A stretch of 64,000 nucleotides of DNA. Source: G963667075 sp963667075 (GTDB taxonomy: Bacteria; Pseudomonadota; Alphaproteobacteria; Micavibrionales; Micavibrionaceae). A program made the position numbers and the translations under genes. Under the pieces are notes generated by a model that saw only the letters and a list, made by a program, of their open reading frames with translations, searched no databases and had not been told where the DNA came from. Positions 44,289-53,762 of this stretch are shown one piece after another (positions within the stretch are counted from its first letter, which is position 1; every line of letters begins with the position of its first letter). Location: NCBI GenBank assembly GCA_963667075.1, contig OY762938.1, positions 558,001-622,000 on the forward strand, written 5' to 3'.

Positions 44289-44837
44289 ATGAAAAACATA
44301 CCAAACATTCTGACTCTGGCACGTATTGCCATTTTGCCTGTTCTGGTTGGGCTGCTTTTTGTGCCGGAAGACTGGGCTGTGTGGACATGTTTTGCGCTTT
44401 ATGTGTTTGCGGCTGTGACAGATTTTATAGATGGGTGGCTGGCACGTAAAATGAATGCCACCTCGGCCTTTGGCAAATTTCTTGATCCTATAGCTGACAA
44501 AATTCTGGTTGTATGCTTGCTGGTTATGTTTGTCGCAACAAACCGCATTGAAGGTATTTTCCTTATCCCTCTTCTTGTAATCCTGATCCGTGAATTCATC
44601 GTTGCGGGACTACGTGAATATCTCGGCCCCTATAACATTGCCCTGCCCGTCACACAACTAGCTAAATGGAAGACCACCATTCAGATGATCGCCATGGGCT
44701 TTTTGCTCATCGGGCCTTATGCGACGTACTGTCATGAAGCCGGCCTCGCAGGTCTTACCGTAGCGGCACTGCTAACCGCTATCACAGGCTGGGGATACTT
44801 AAAAACAGGGTTTTTTCATATGAAAAAAATTGGCTAA
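44289..44837 (+). CDS. pgsA: CDP-diacylglycerol-glycerol-3-phosphate 3-phosphatidyltransferase
   Basis: PgsA makes phosphatidylglycerol phosphate, the first step to phosphatidylglycerol and cardiolipin. The 182-aa product is an integral membrane protein with about five helices. The CDP-alcohol phosphotransferase motif is complete: DFIDGWLARKMNATSAFGKFLDPIADKI (DGxxAR...G...D...D) at about residues 46-73. The typical start KNIPNILTLARIAILPVLV supports the ATG. It lies between ctrA and pyrD without clear coupling. Confidence 0.94.
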   Translation: MKNIPNILTLARIAILPVLVGLLFVPEDWAVWTCFALYVFAAVTDFIDGWLARKMNATSAFGKFLDPIADKILVVCLLVMFVATNRIEGIFLIPLLVILIREFIVAGLREYLGPYNIALPVTQLAKWKTTIQMIAMGFLLIGPYATYCHEAGLAGLTVAALLTAITGWGYLKTGFFHMKKIG

Positions 44838-44938
44838 TCTTCTCACAAAAAATATTGTTTTACTTTGACTTAGCCGCTTTCTCAGGCCATAAATATATCG
44901 TCAACCCCCTTTAAATCATAGCTCTGAGTTGTAACCGC

Positions 44939-46015
44939 ATGAAAAAGCTCTATAGATGTTTACGCCCCTTATTGTTCAAAGTACCGCCTGAAACAGCACA
45001 TAACATGATGATTTCCGTCCTTTCCAGAGTGCCAGTTCCTTGCGGCAAGGCCTTTGATGCGCCAAATCTTAAGGTAACATTGTGGGAAAGGAATTTCCCC
45101 AACCCGATTGGTGTTGCCGCAGGCTTTGACAAAAACGCAGACATTATCGGTCCTTGCCTGAAATTCGGGTTTGGCTTTACTGAAACAGGCACTGTGACAC
45201 CAAGGCCACAAGATGGTAACCCGAAACCACGCATTTTCCGTGATCCGGGTACACGCTCTGCCATAAACCGTATGGGATTTCCCAGCGCAGGCCTATCGCA
45301 ATTCAAAACCAATCTAACGCGCTTTATTGACAAAAAGCCAAGACCACTTGGTATTGTCGGCGTCAACATTGGCATGAACAAGAACCAGACAGAGCCTGCT
45401 AAAGATTACACAGCCCTCATCCGCAATTTAGGGCCTTTGGCTGATTTTCTGGTGATTAATATTTCCTCCCCGAACACGCCGGGTTTGCGCAATCTCCAGA
45501 AAAAAGAGCATTTGGCCCCTCTTCTTGACGCTGTCATGACAGAGCGAACAAAATCCTGCCGGACCTCTGCCCCGCCGATGCTGGTAAAACTCTCACCGGA
45601 CATTCACGAAGACGAACAGGAAGACATTGCCATAACAATCCTGAACAGCGGCATTGACGGCCTTATTTTAACAAACACGACACTAGACCGTCCGACCTAT
45701 CTACCAGAAAATTTTGCTAAAGAACAAGGCGGTCTGAGCGGTGAACCTGTAAAAGATAAAAGCACAGAAACGATCAGACGATTTTATGCCCTCACAAAAA
45801 GAAAGCTTCCCATTATCGGAGTCGGTGGCGTTGCTTCCGGGCAGGACGCTTTTGAGAAAATAAAAGCCGGTGCCTCCCTGATTGAGCTTTATACCAGCAT
45901 GGTTTACGAAGGACCATGGATTGCCAACAAGATCAATAAAGAGCTTTCCGCCCTGCTGGAGAAAAACGGCTATAATTCTGTTATGGAGGCTGTAGGGGCA
46001 GACAATGCCGGATAA
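44939..46015 (+). CDS. pyrD: dihydroorotate dehydrogenase (quinone), class 2
   Basis: PyrD oxidises dihydroorotate to orotate in pyrimidine synthesis, passing electrons to quinone at the inner membrane. The 358-aa product has the short N-terminal membrane-associated helices of class 2 enzymes (YRCLRPLLFKVPPETAHNM) and FMN-site blocks NPIGVAAGFDKNADI and FTETGTVTPRPQDGNPKPR. The catalytic-base region is INISSPNTPGLRNLQ (Ser rather than Cys, as in class 2). IIGVGGVASGQDAFEKIKAGASLIELYTSMVYEGP closes the barrel. It overlaps the next gene by 11 bases. Confidence 0.97.
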   Translation: MKKLYRCLRPLLFKVPPETAHNMMISVLSRVPVPCGKAFDAPNLKVTLWERNFPNPIGVAAGFDKNADIIGPCLKFGFGFTETGTVTPRPQDGNPKPRIFRDPGTRSAINRMGFPSAGLSQFKTNLTRFIDKKPRPLGIVGVNIGMNKNQTEPAKDYTALIRNLGPLADFLVINISSPNTPGLRNLQKKEHLAPLLDAVMTERTKSCRTSAPPMLVKLSPDIHEDEQEDIAITILNSGIDGLILTNTTLDRPTYLPENFAKEQGGLSGEPVKDKSTETIRRFYALTKRKLPIIGVGGVASGQDAFEKIKAGASLIELYTSMVYEGPWIANKINKELSALLEKNGYNSVMEAVGADNAG

Positions 46016-47201
46016 ACAGAACCGCCGCAAGCGTAGAAACAAATCGCTTATCTGGTACGTGGCCGTAACACTTTACAGTCTGGCCGCCTGTCTTGTTACG
46101 TTTGTGGCGGCACAGATTGCCCCTGCCGGTATCGTTTACACATCCATATGCGCCATAGCCCTTTCTTTATTCGTTTTTCAGGAACGTGCCAATCGCAAGG
46201 AAGAGGACAAAAAGCTTTCCATTAAAATACAGTCTGTATCAAACAAAATTGACACGGTAAACAAAGACCCTGCCGTCCCCTTTCATTTCAAAGACATACT
46301 TCAGGCCGATTTAAAAAAAACGGACAGGGCCGACACTGGCAAAAAAGAACAGACTGTAAAGAAAACGAGAACCGTACCGCCTTTAACATCAAAGCCGAGA
46401 AAATTTTCCTCTTACACAGAAGAAGAAGATTTATCCATGTTCAGCGACACAATTGTCATTGAACTTATCCATCACGCCCTCGAACACAGGCAAATAGAAG
46501 TCTTTGCACAGCCGATTGTGCGCCTGCCTCAACGGAAAATATATGCGTTTGAGTTACTCGTACGCCTGCGTGCAAAGGCTGGAATATATATGCCGGCTAA
46601 CGACTTTATGAAACTGGCGGAAAAAGAAAAACTCGGCCCGGCCATTGATAACTATCTTCTGATACATTGTCTTAATACAATCAAGAACAAGAGAGGTTAC
46701 CATACCGATACCCCGTTCTTTTTAAATATTACACGGGCGACCTTAAGCGATCTGCACTTCATGCATACGCTTTTAACCTTTTTAAAACAGCATAAGGATC
46801 TGTCTCACCGATTGATCTTTGAAATGAAACAAAAGGATTTTGAATCCCTCTCCCCCAAAGTCCGCAGTGTTTTAACCGGGCTATCCAGAATTGGTTGCCG
46901 TTTTTCCATGGACCATATTGAAAGTGCAGGCCTGACACCCCAGTTATTAAAAGACCGCCATATCAATTTTATCAAGCTGGATGCCTCAAAACTGATCAAC
47001 ACCGTCAAAGATGAAAAAAGCTTTTTAACCTTAAAAAAATTTTTCTGTAAACTTACTGACATCGGTATCGAACTTGTTGTAGAACGTATGGAAAATGAAA
47101 AAAAACTTATAGAACTATTAGATGTTGGCGTTCGTTACGGACAGGGATACCTGTTCGGGAAACCCGACCGCGAAGCCATCTATAAAAGGAATGCCGCATG
47201 A
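46005..47201 (+). CDS. TipF-like membrane protein with degenerate EAL domain
   Basis: The 398-aa product has two N-terminal membrane helices (about 12-58), a charged coiled-coil region (60-130) and an EAL-family domain (about 155-392). The signature EAL is ELL (IYAFELLVRLR). The metal/catalytic DDFG loop is replaced (MDHIESAGL), so c-di-GMP hydrolysis is unlikely. The later motifs are kept as IKLDAS, VERMEN and GQGYLFGKP. This architecture matches Caulobacter TipF, a c-di-GMP receptor needed for flagellar assembly at the new pole. The symbol is left open since the call rests on layout and context. Confidence 0.7.
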   Translation: MPDKQNRRKRRNKSLIWYVAVTLYSLAACLVTFVAAQIAPAGIVYTSICAIALSLFVFQERANRKEEDKKLSIKIQSVSNKIDTVNKDPAVPFHFKDILQADLKKTDRADTGKKEQTVKKTRTVPPLTSKPRKFSSYTEEEDLSMFSDTIVIELIHHALEHRQIEVFAQPIVRLPQRKIYAFELLVRLRAKAGIYMPANDFMKLAEKEKLGPAIDNYLLIHCLNTIKNKRGYHTDTPFFLNITRATLSDLHFMHTLLTFLKQHKDLSHRLIFEMKQKDFESLSPKVRSVLTGLSRIGCRFSMDHIESAGLTPQLLKDRHINFIKLDASKLINTVKDEKSFLTLKKFFCKLTDIGIELVVERMENEKKLIELLDVGVRYGQGYLFGKPDREAIYKRNAA

Positions 47202-48055
47202 CAGAAGTAATTTCAGGTCTGTCCGAAATAGAACAAAACTATGACGGGTTTATATTTGATATTTATGGGGTCCTCCACAATGGAGAAACCATTTTCCCCG
47301 GCACAAAACAACTCATGAGAAACCTGATGGATCAGGGGAAAAAGATTTGTCTGGTGTCGAATACGCCAAAAAGAAGCTGGCAATCAAAAGACGATCTAAA
47401 AGAGTTTTTTGATATTGATGAAACATACTATACCGACATCGTAACAGGCGGCGAGTCCGCTTTTGTCGGCCTTAAACCCTTTGAGGGAAAAACCTGCTGG
47501 TTTGCCGGCATTCCTGAGTTTGGCCGCATTGCGCAAGACAGTCATCTTAAGCTCGTTTCCTCTCCTGAAGGGGCTGATTTTGTGCTCAATGCCATATCGG
47601 GCTTACACGCAAAAAACAAAAGACAACTCCAGATCCATATGAGCGAGGCCCTTAAAAAAGACCTCCCCATGCTCTGCGCCAACCCGGACATGATCGTAAA
47701 TATCGGCAAAGAACAGTTTGAGTGTGGCGGCACATACGCAAAATATTACGAAGAACACGGTGGCAAAGTTTCCTATCATGGCAAGCCACATCCCCATGTT
47801 TACGACATGGCGTTTAACATTTTGGGCACCCCTGACAAGGAACGGGTCTGTGCTGTGGGAGACTCTTTCCACACAGATATTCAAGGGGCCAACCGCTATG
47901 GCATCAATTCCATCTGGAATCTGAATGGCATTCACTGGAAAGAGGTCGCGTCCAATGATAACCCGGACAAGGCTGATGAGAGAAAAATTTTGAACTGCGT
48001 TGAACAAAACATATACAAACCATCCTTTGTTTTAAAAAACGGATTTAGATGGTAG
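47198..48055 (+). CDS. HAD-family hydrolase (TIGR01459-like)
   Basis: The 285-aa product belongs to the NagD-like class IIA HAD phosphatases. Motif I is YDGFIFDIYGVLHNGETIFPGT, in the subfamily form where the second Asp is replaced. Motif II is ICLVSNTPKRSW, the Lys region is GKPHPHVYDMAFNILG, and motif IV is CAVGDSFHTDIQGANRYGI. The substrate is unknown. It overlaps the TipF-like gene by four bases and the next gene by seven bases, so the three are likely co-expressed. Confidence 0.88.
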   Translation: MTEVISGLSEIEQNYDGFIFDIYGVLHNGETIFPGTKQLMRNLMDQGKKICLVSNTPKRSWQSKDDLKEFFDIDETYYTDIVTGGESAFVGLKPFEGKTCWFAGIPEFGRIAQDSHLKLVSSPEGADFVLNAISGLHAKNKRQLQIHMSEALKKDLPMLCANPDMIVNIGKEQFECGGTYAKYYEEHGGKVSYHGKPHPHVYDMAFNILGTPDKERVCAVGDSFHTDIQGANRYGINSIWNLNGIHWKEVASNDNPDKADERKILNCVEQNIYKPSFVLKNGFRW

Positions 48056-48552
48056 GAAGACGCATTACAGTCAACGACCTGATGCAAAAGGATTACACCT
48101 ACACCCTCACCGCGCCTGAAGGCCAAGAATTTGCACCAGATTTTACACCGCACCTCACCCCGAAAGACATGCTGGCCCTCGGCGTCTTCGAAGGGAAATA
48201 TCTCAATGACTGCACGGCAGAATTCCCCTCTGACTGGTTTGAACAGGCAAAACTTGCGAAAGAAGCAGACCCTTGCCTGAATTACTTCAGGATCAAAAGC
48301 CGTCAATCCCTGCAAGTCTGGCAAAATAAAGGCTGGATCATAGAACCTGATCCGCGCGGGTGGTTTCAGTGGTATTGCCGCTATTACATGGGACGAAGAA
48401 TAGACGGCGTAGACCATAAACAAATCAAACGCTGGAAAAGTTTTGCACGTCACGCCGGACAAATCAGAGCGAACTGTGAGCCGCAAGATATCTATTGCCG
48501 CCCGCGTCAAAGACAGGCTTTGCTGCAATGGGCGTATGATCCTTTTATTTAG
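48049..48552 (+). CDS. conserved hypothetical protein
   Basis: This 167-aa protein has no signal peptide or membrane helix. It is rich in aromatic residues, with a conserved-looking core PDPRGWFQWYCRYYMGRRIDGVDHKQIKRWKSFARHAGQI in the second half and several cysteines (CTAEF, CLNYF, CRYY, NCEP, YCRPR). I recall similar conserved proteins of unknown function widely in bacteria and some plants, but cannot name the family with certainty. Overlap with the HAD gene suggests coupled expression. Confidence 0.7.
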   Translation: MVGRRITVNDLMQKDYTYTLTAPEGQEFAPDFTPHLTPKDMLALGVFEGKYLNDCTAEFPSDWFEQAKLAKEADPCLNYFRIKSRQSLQVWQNKGWIIEPDPRGWFQWYCRYYMGRRIDGVDHKQIKRWKSFARHAGQIRANCEPQDIYCRPRQRQALLQWAYDPFI

Positions 48553-48579
48553 CCTGTTGTCTTTCGTACCAAAGCCCCC

Positions 48580-48597
48580 TAGAATCACGTGATTCTA
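48580..48597. promoter_or_regulatory. 18-bp perfect palindrome, candidate operator
   Basis: TAGAATCACGTGATTCTA is self-complementary over all 18 bases. It lies 24 bp before the YejA-like start and 27 bp after the preceding stop. It could be an operator for a dimeric repressor or part of a short terminator; there is no T run to favour the latter. Confidence 0.5.
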
Positions 48598-48621
48598 AGT
48601 ATTAGCTTCAGGAGTTTATTT

Positions 48622-50472
48622 ATGCGGACTATTTTGTTCTTACTCTTCATAGCCCTTTTCCCTGTACAAGCCTGTGCTGAGGATGTGGTCACAGAAGAAA
48701 CAGTAATGAAAACAATTGTGCCTGCCCCCAAAGCCCAGCATGCCGTTGCCATGCACGGCACCCCAAAATACGGAGAAGATTTCACTCATCTGGACTACGT
48801 AAACCCGGAGGCCCCCAAAGGCGGCACCCTTAAGATGCACGAAATCGGTACCTTTGACAGTGTTAATCCTTTCATTGTGAAAGGCTCTCCTGCGGCCGGT
48901 CTGACCTTCCTTGGAAACAACCATTTGTATGAAAGCCTTATGGAACAGAGTTATGATGAACCTTTTTCCATGTATGGCCTGATCGCAGAATCCATTGAAC
49001 TGCCTAAAGACAAAGGCTGGGTCGCCTTTAACATACGTAAAGAAGCCAAATGGCACGATGGCACTTCTATCACGGCAGATGACGTTGTGTGGACCTTTAA
49101 CACAATAATGGAAAAAGGCTCCCCCTTTTTTAAAGCCTATTACGGCGATGTCAGCGCCGTTGAGGCGACATCGCCCTCCCGTGTTAAATTCACCTTTAAA
49201 CATCCAGATAATGCAGAGCTTCCCTTGGTCATCGCACAAATGACCGTCCTGCCCAAACATTATTGGGAAAAGCCTGAGAATAATTTTGAAGAAACATCAC
49301 TAGCCCCGCCACTTGGAAGCGGCCCCTACAAAATTGAAAAAATAGTCCCCGGCCATTCGATTATATATGCGCGTGTAGGGGACTGGTGGGGCAAGGATCT
49401 GCCCATAAACAAGGGGAAATATAATTTCGATCATATCGAATATGATTATTATCGTGATGCCAATGTCGCCCTTGAGGCCTTTTTTGCTGGCGAATATGAT
49501 GTCCGTCTGGAAAGTATCGCCAAGCTCTGGGAAACCGGATATAACGCCCCGTCCATCACAGATGGCCGTATCATAAAAGAAGAGATCCCGCATGAACGCC
49601 CTGCCGGTATGCAGGCCTTCCTTTATAATATCCGCAAGCCAGTTTTTCAGGATATTGCCGTCCGCAAAGCACTGGCTTACGCCTTTGATTTCGAATGGTC
49701 GAACAAGCAATTCGCGTTTGACTCGTACACCCGTACAAAAAGCTTTTTCGAGAATTCAGACTTAGCCTCAAACGGCCTGCCACAAGGCAAAGAACGCGAA
49801 ATTCTGGAACAATTTAAGGGAAGAATACCAGACGATGTTTTTGGAAAGGTCTATACACCACCAGAATCAGATGGCTCTGGCAACAACCGCGCTAACTTAC
49901 GCACAGCCATGCGCCTATTGGAAGATGCCGGTTACAGACTTGGCCCGGATGGTGTGCGGACACACGAAAAAACGGGCGTGCGGCTGGAATTTGAAATCGT
50001 AGACGCAAACCCGGCCTTTGAACGCTGGACACTGCCCTTTATCGGCAATCTGGAGCGTATTGGTGTAAAAGCCTCTTTCCGTGTCATTGACCCCGCTCAA
50101 TACCAGAACCGTATCAGTGATTTTGATTTTGATATGACCATCGGCAGCATCGCGCAATCGGAATCACCCGGAAACGAACAACGTGATTTTTGGAATTCAG
50201 CGAAAGCGGATCTAAAAGGCTCCAGAAACTATATCGGCATTAAAGATCCAGTTGTTGACGAGATCGTTGAAAAAATTATTAACGCATCATCGCGTGAAGA
50301 ACTTGTTGCCTATTGCCACGCACTAGATCGTATTTTGCTGCATAGCTATTACGTTATCCCACAATGGCATTTCGGCAGTTGGCGTATAGCGCATCAAAAA
50401 GATATCAAACGCCCCGAAACACTTTCTAAAATTTCGCCTGGCATTACAACAACATGGTGGAGGGCCCCCTAA
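48622..50472 (+). CDS. periplasmic solute-binding protein, family 5 (YejA-like)
   Basis: The 616-aa product has a signal peptide (RTILFLLFIALFPVQACA) and the family 5 binding-protein fold. Typical blocks are HDGTSITADDVVWTFNTIM, LGSGPYKIEKIVPGHSI and YYRDANVALEAFFAGEYDVRLE. Members bind oligopeptides or similar solutes; YejA homologues bind microcin-like peptides in E. coli. The ATG at 48622 has AGGAG at 48610-48614; an upstream start at 48589 lacks this. No ABC permease or ATPase genes follow, so transporter partners must lie elsewhere. Confidence 0.88.
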   Translation: MRTILFLLFIALFPVQACAEDVVTEETVMKTIVPAPKAQHAVAMHGTPKYGEDFTHLDYVNPEAPKGGTLKMHEIGTFDSVNPFIVKGSPAAGLTFLGNNHLYESLMEQSYDEPFSMYGLIAESIELPKDKGWVAFNIRKEAKWHDGTSITADDVVWTFNTIMEKGSPFFKAYYGDVSAVEATSPSRVKFTFKHPDNAELPLVIAQMTVLPKHYWEKPENNFEETSLAPPLGSGPYKIEKIVPGHSIIYARVGDWWGKDLPINKGKYNFDHIEYDYYRDANVALEAFFAGEYDVRLESIAKLWETGYNAPSITDGRIIKEEIPHERPAGMQAFLYNIRKPVFQDIAVRKALAYAFDFEWSNKQFAFDSYTRTKSFFENSDLASNGLPQGKEREILEQFKGRIPDDVFGKVYTPPESDGSGNNRANLRTAMRLLEDAGYRLGPDGVRTHEKTGVRLEFEIVDANPAFERWTLPFIGNLERIGVKASFRVIDPAQYQNRISDFDFDMTIGSIAQSESPGNEQRDFWNSAKADLKGSRNYIGIKDPVVDEIVEKIINASSREELVAYCHALDRILLHSYYVIPQWHFGSWRIAHQKDIKRPETLSKISPGITTTWWRAP

Positions 50473-50476
50473 AAGC

Positions 50477-51106
50477 ATGAAACCCGACAGGATCAGACAA
50501 CATAAATTTTTTCTTCTTTTTCTTATCTTGCCGCTCTTATGCGCATTCTCCTTTGGAAAAAAAGATGGGCAAAAGGAAGATTTAGCTCTCTTTCCTGGCC
50601 CGGAAGCCTTCGCTGAATGGGACCTCTTCGTGGACAGAGAAACAGCAAAAACAACCATCAGTCGCGAAATTTATCCTGATAACAGTCTAAACATTGGGTA
50701 TTCTTTAGATACGCAGGAAGACTGTGAGGAGCCGTTGAATATTAAAGGGGTTGTCGGCTATGAAATCTCGGCGTTTCATGCAAAAATGTCACATATTGGT
50801 AATACCGCAGGCTTTGCTTTTGGTACACTGGGGGCTGTATCCATCCAGAATATCGGTGGTGTAAAAACTTACGGCGATGAATCTTCCCTATCTCTTCTTG
50901 TTGCAGAAAATGGGCCATTTGGTAATCTTTTTCTGGTGCGCAAAGCCAACAAAACCTACCTGCTGGCCATCGCCGGTATGTATTTTGATGACCCAGCACT
51001 ATGGGATGACTTTATAAGGCCATACATGACCTATTTCGAAACTTACGACCCGATAAAAACGGGGCAGAAAAAAGACGATAAAGAAGGGAATAAGGAAGAA
51101 CAATGA
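50477..51106 (+). CDS. exported hypothetical protein
   Basis: I do not recognise this 209-aa protein. It has an N-terminal hydrophobic segment (about residues 9-26; KFFLLFLILPLLCAFSFG) that may be a signal peptide or, with Cys22, a weak lipoprotein signal. A soluble beta-rich domain and a highly charged Lys/Glu tail follow. It sits 4 bp after the YejA-like gene and overlaps kdsB by four bases, so it is in an operon. No function can be assigned. Confidence 0.7.
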   Translation: MKPDRIRQHKFFLLFLILPLLCAFSFGKKDGQKEDLALFPGPEAFAEWDLFVDRETAKTTISREIYPDNSLNIGYSLDTQEDCEEPLNIKGVVGYEISAFHAKMSHIGNTAGFAFGTLGAVSIQNIGGVKTYGDESSLSLLVAENGPFGNLFLVRKANKTYLLAIAGMYFDDPALWDDFIRPYMTYFETYDPIKTGQKKDDKEGNKEEQ

Positions 51107-51984
51107 GCACAGCCATTATTATACCTGCACGTTATAACTCCAGTCGTTTTCCAGGAAAACCCCTTGCCATACTGGATGATAAAAGTATCTTGCAGCACGT
51201 TTACGACAGTGCCACAAAAGCGTCATCAAAGAACGATACTGTTGTTGTCGCCACAGAAGATGAAAGAATTGAAAAACACTGTAAAAAGCATGACATGCGC
51301 TGTGTTATGACCTCCGAAGATTGTGAAACAGGCACTGACCGTATTGTTGACGCCCTTGACATTATTAGAGAAGAACCTGAATACATTGTTAACCTTCAAG
51401 GCGATGCGCCCTTTACCCCACCTGCGTTTATTCGTGCCGTTTTGGACACGCTGGCCATACACAAAGAGTTTGATATCGTAACACCGGTAGAACAACTTTC
51501 CTGGGATGCTTTAGACAAAATGCGCATACACAAGGCTGTTGAACCTTTTAGCGGTACAACCGCCATATTGGGAGAAGGAAACAAGGCCTTATGGTTTTCC
51601 AAACAAATCCTGCCCGCCATCCGCAATGAGTCAGAATTCAGAAAGAAAAGCAACTTATCCCCCGTATGCCGCCATATTGGACTCTATGGCTTTAAAAGAG
51701 AATCTCTTGAACGATACGCTGCACTTGAACCCTCGAGATACGAAAAGCTCGAAGGACTGGAACAGCTTCGTGCCCTTCAGGCCGGCATGAATATAAAATG
51801 CATTTTTGTAGACTATAAAGGCCTCCCTTCTTTTTCCGGCATTGACACGCCTGAAGATCTGGAACAAGCCAGAAAAATTCTGAAAGAACACGGTGAGTGG
51901 AAAAACGAAAAACAGCAATATTCAATAGGAGAAAATGAAACAGAAAATGAAGAAGAACAACAAAACACCGACGAGAATGAATAA
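51103..51984 (+). CDS. kdsB: 3-deoxy-manno-octulosonate cytidylyltransferase
   Basis: KdsB activates Kdo as CMP-Kdo for lipopolysaccharide core synthesis. The 293-aa product has the nucleotide-binding start AIIIPARYNSSRFPGKPLA, then TSEDCETGTDRIVDAL, YIVNLQGDAPFTPP (the metal-binding Asp) and CRHIGLYGFKRESLERYAALEPSRYEKLEGLEQLRAL. These are the standard KdsB motifs. A Glu/Asn/Gln-rich tail of about 35 residues extends beyond the usual 250-aa enzyme. Overlaps on both sides place it in a compact operon with the ligase-like gene. Confidence 0.94.
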   Translation: MSTAIIIPARYNSSRFPGKPLAILDDKSILQHVYDSATKASSKNDTVVVATEDERIEKHCKKHDMRCVMTSEDCETGTDRIVDALDIIREEPEYIVNLQGDAPFTPPAFIRAVLDTLAIHKEFDIVTPVEQLSWDALDKMRIHKAVEPFSGTTAILGEGNKALWFSKQILPAIRNESEFRKKSNLSPVCRHIGLYGFKRESLERYAALEPSRYEKLEGLEQLRALQAGMNIKCIFVDYKGLPSFSGIDTPEDLEQARKILKEHGEWKNEKQQYSIGENETENEEEQQNTDENE

Positions 51985-53762
51985 TGATAAAACTTAATCT
52001 TTCAACATTAGCTGCCAGTTGTTTTCTTACGCTCTCCTTTATTATTGGGCTGTTCTTTACGGGAGACGGAAATATTTTGTTTGCGCCGTCTCTTTTTTGT
52101 CTGATTGCTTTTGTTGCACTCTCCTTGTCTCAGGCAAAAACATTGCCTCTGACCCCTCTGTCTTTCATGCTACTCGGCTTTTGGGTTTACATCTCCATCA
52201 TTCTGTTTTGGAGCTATGTCCCTTTTGTCAGCTTTGTGACGTGGCTTATTTTATCAGCCCTGCCACTGACATGGATTGGCCTGTCTTTATATCCTGAGAA
52301 AGAAAAACTTTATACACTTTCCGGGACGTTCTTATTGCTGTCGATGGCTGTTCTGGCCTGCTGGGCGATCATTCAGACAACAATCCTGCGCGAACAATAC
52401 GATAGTTTTGCCCATCATCCGCTTATCAATCCCAACAATATGGGTGTCCTATTTAACCTCGGCCTCTTCCCCAGTCTGGCCTTATTTATAACAGCAGAAG
52501 AAAAAAGGATTAAATTTGCGACACTGGCACTGTTTGTTTTGCTTTTTACAGCTTTATTAAGCACAGGCAGCCAGGGGGCTGTCTTTTTCTCAATCCCGGC
52601 ATTGCTTCTCAGTCTGTTTATTTTGCGTAAACCGGTTATGCGGCACAAATATCTTTTGCCCTTCATCGCTGCCGGGCTGGTTTGCGGCCTTCTCTTTTTT
52701 ACAGCCACGCACACCGATCTGGTTAAGAATTTTAAAGGCCTTATCTCTTTGGATACGCTGGATGACCGCATTGCCCTTTGGAAAGCCACATTCAAAATAG
52801 CAGGGACCGCCCCATGGACAGGGACGGGTGCCGGTACCTTTTATCTTTTTTACCCTGCTATCAGAGATCCCTTTGCCGGCGATACCTCAGCCGGTCAGTT
52901 CTCGCATATGGACCCTTTACAGTTCTGGAGTGAAATGGGCATTCTGGCCCCTGTTCTATTCTACGGCATATTTATAGCAATACTGTCAAACTGCATAACA
53001 GCTTTAAAAACAGCCAAAGAAGACTCGTGGGAGCGCCTTGTTATTGCCGCTTGTGCCCCTGCCCTTCTAACCTTTTTTCTGCATATGCATATCTCTTTTC
53101 CTTCATATGTGCTCCCCATCATGATAGGCGTGGGCTTTTTAACCGCTGCCATACAAAGCGTTACAGAAGGAAAGGAACATAAAACCCTTCACCTTAAACC
53201 TGAAGGGCTTTACCCTTTTGTTGTTTTCATTACCTTACTTTATGGTTATGGGGCATTCAGCACAGCCGCCGGCATGTATTTTATGGAAGAGGCCAACCGC
53301 TCTTTCGCTTTCAAGCGCGAAGAACAAGCCGTGGCCTCTTTGCAATCGGCCAAAGACTGGGGACCATTTTTCTACGCAGACCCTTATATCCGTGAAGCAC
53401 AGTATTATATAGAAGACAAAGGCAACTATGATAAGGGCTGGATCGCCCTTAAAACAGCCGGTTTATGGGATCCTGTACAGCCTGATATTTCATACTTTTA
53501 CGGTGTCCTTGGCCGTTTCTCAGGTAAGGCAGGACAGGAAAAACCCTTTTATGAACAGGCCTTGCATTATGACCCCAGTCATTTTAAATCCCGTATGGCG
53601 CTCGTTAACATTCTTCAGAGAAAAGGACAAAACATCGAAGCCATGAAACAGCTTGGCGACGCTATGATCCACACAAGATCCCCCATCGCATTGCAATTCT
53701 ACAAAGCAAAATGGAAAGAGCTTGAACACATCGTCAATCAGAAAAGAGCCGCCCAACAATGA
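51984..53762 (+). CDS. O-antigen ligase/Wzy-type membrane protein with TPR tail
   Basis: The 592-aa product has about eleven membrane helices across residues 1-430 and a periplasmic loop with the Wzy_C-type motif GTGAGTFYLFYPAIRDPFAG, then FSHMDPLQFWSEMG. The C-terminal 160 residues form a soluble TPR-like part (PDISYFYGVLGRFSGKAGQEKPFYEQALHYDP). Such proteins join O-antigen or other polysaccharides to lipid A-core, or polymerise them. Its place after kdsB supports a lipopolysaccharide role. Ligase versus polymerase cannot be told. It overlaps both neighbours slightly. Confidence 0.85.
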   Translation: MIKLNLSTLAASCFLTLSFIIGLFFTGDGNILFAPSLFCLIAFVALSLSQAKTLPLTPLSFMLLGFWVYISIILFWSYVPFVSFVTWLILSALPLTWIGLSLYPEKEKLYTLSGTFLLLSMAVLACWAIIQTTILREQYDSFAHHPLINPNNMGVLFNLGLFPSLALFITAEEKRIKFATLALFVLLFTALLSTGSQGAVFFSIPALLLSLFILRKPVMRHKYLLPFIAAGLVCGLLFFTATHTDLVKNFKGLISLDTLDDRIALWKATFKIAGTAPWTGTGAGTFYLFYPAIRDPFAGDTSAGQFSHMDPLQFWSEMGILAPVLFYGIFIAILSNCITALKTAKEDSWERLVIAACAPALLTFFLHMHISFPSYVLPIMIGVGFLTAAIQSVTEGKEHKTLHLKPEGLYPFVVFITLLYGYGAFSTAAGMYFMEEANRSFAFKREEQAVASLQSAKDWGPFFYADPYIREAQYYIEDKGNYDKGWIALKTAGLWDPVQPDISYFYGVLGRFSGKAGQEKPFYEQALHYDPSHFKSRMALVNILQRKGQNIEAMKQLGDAMIHTRSPIALQFYKAKWKELEHIVNQKRAAQQ

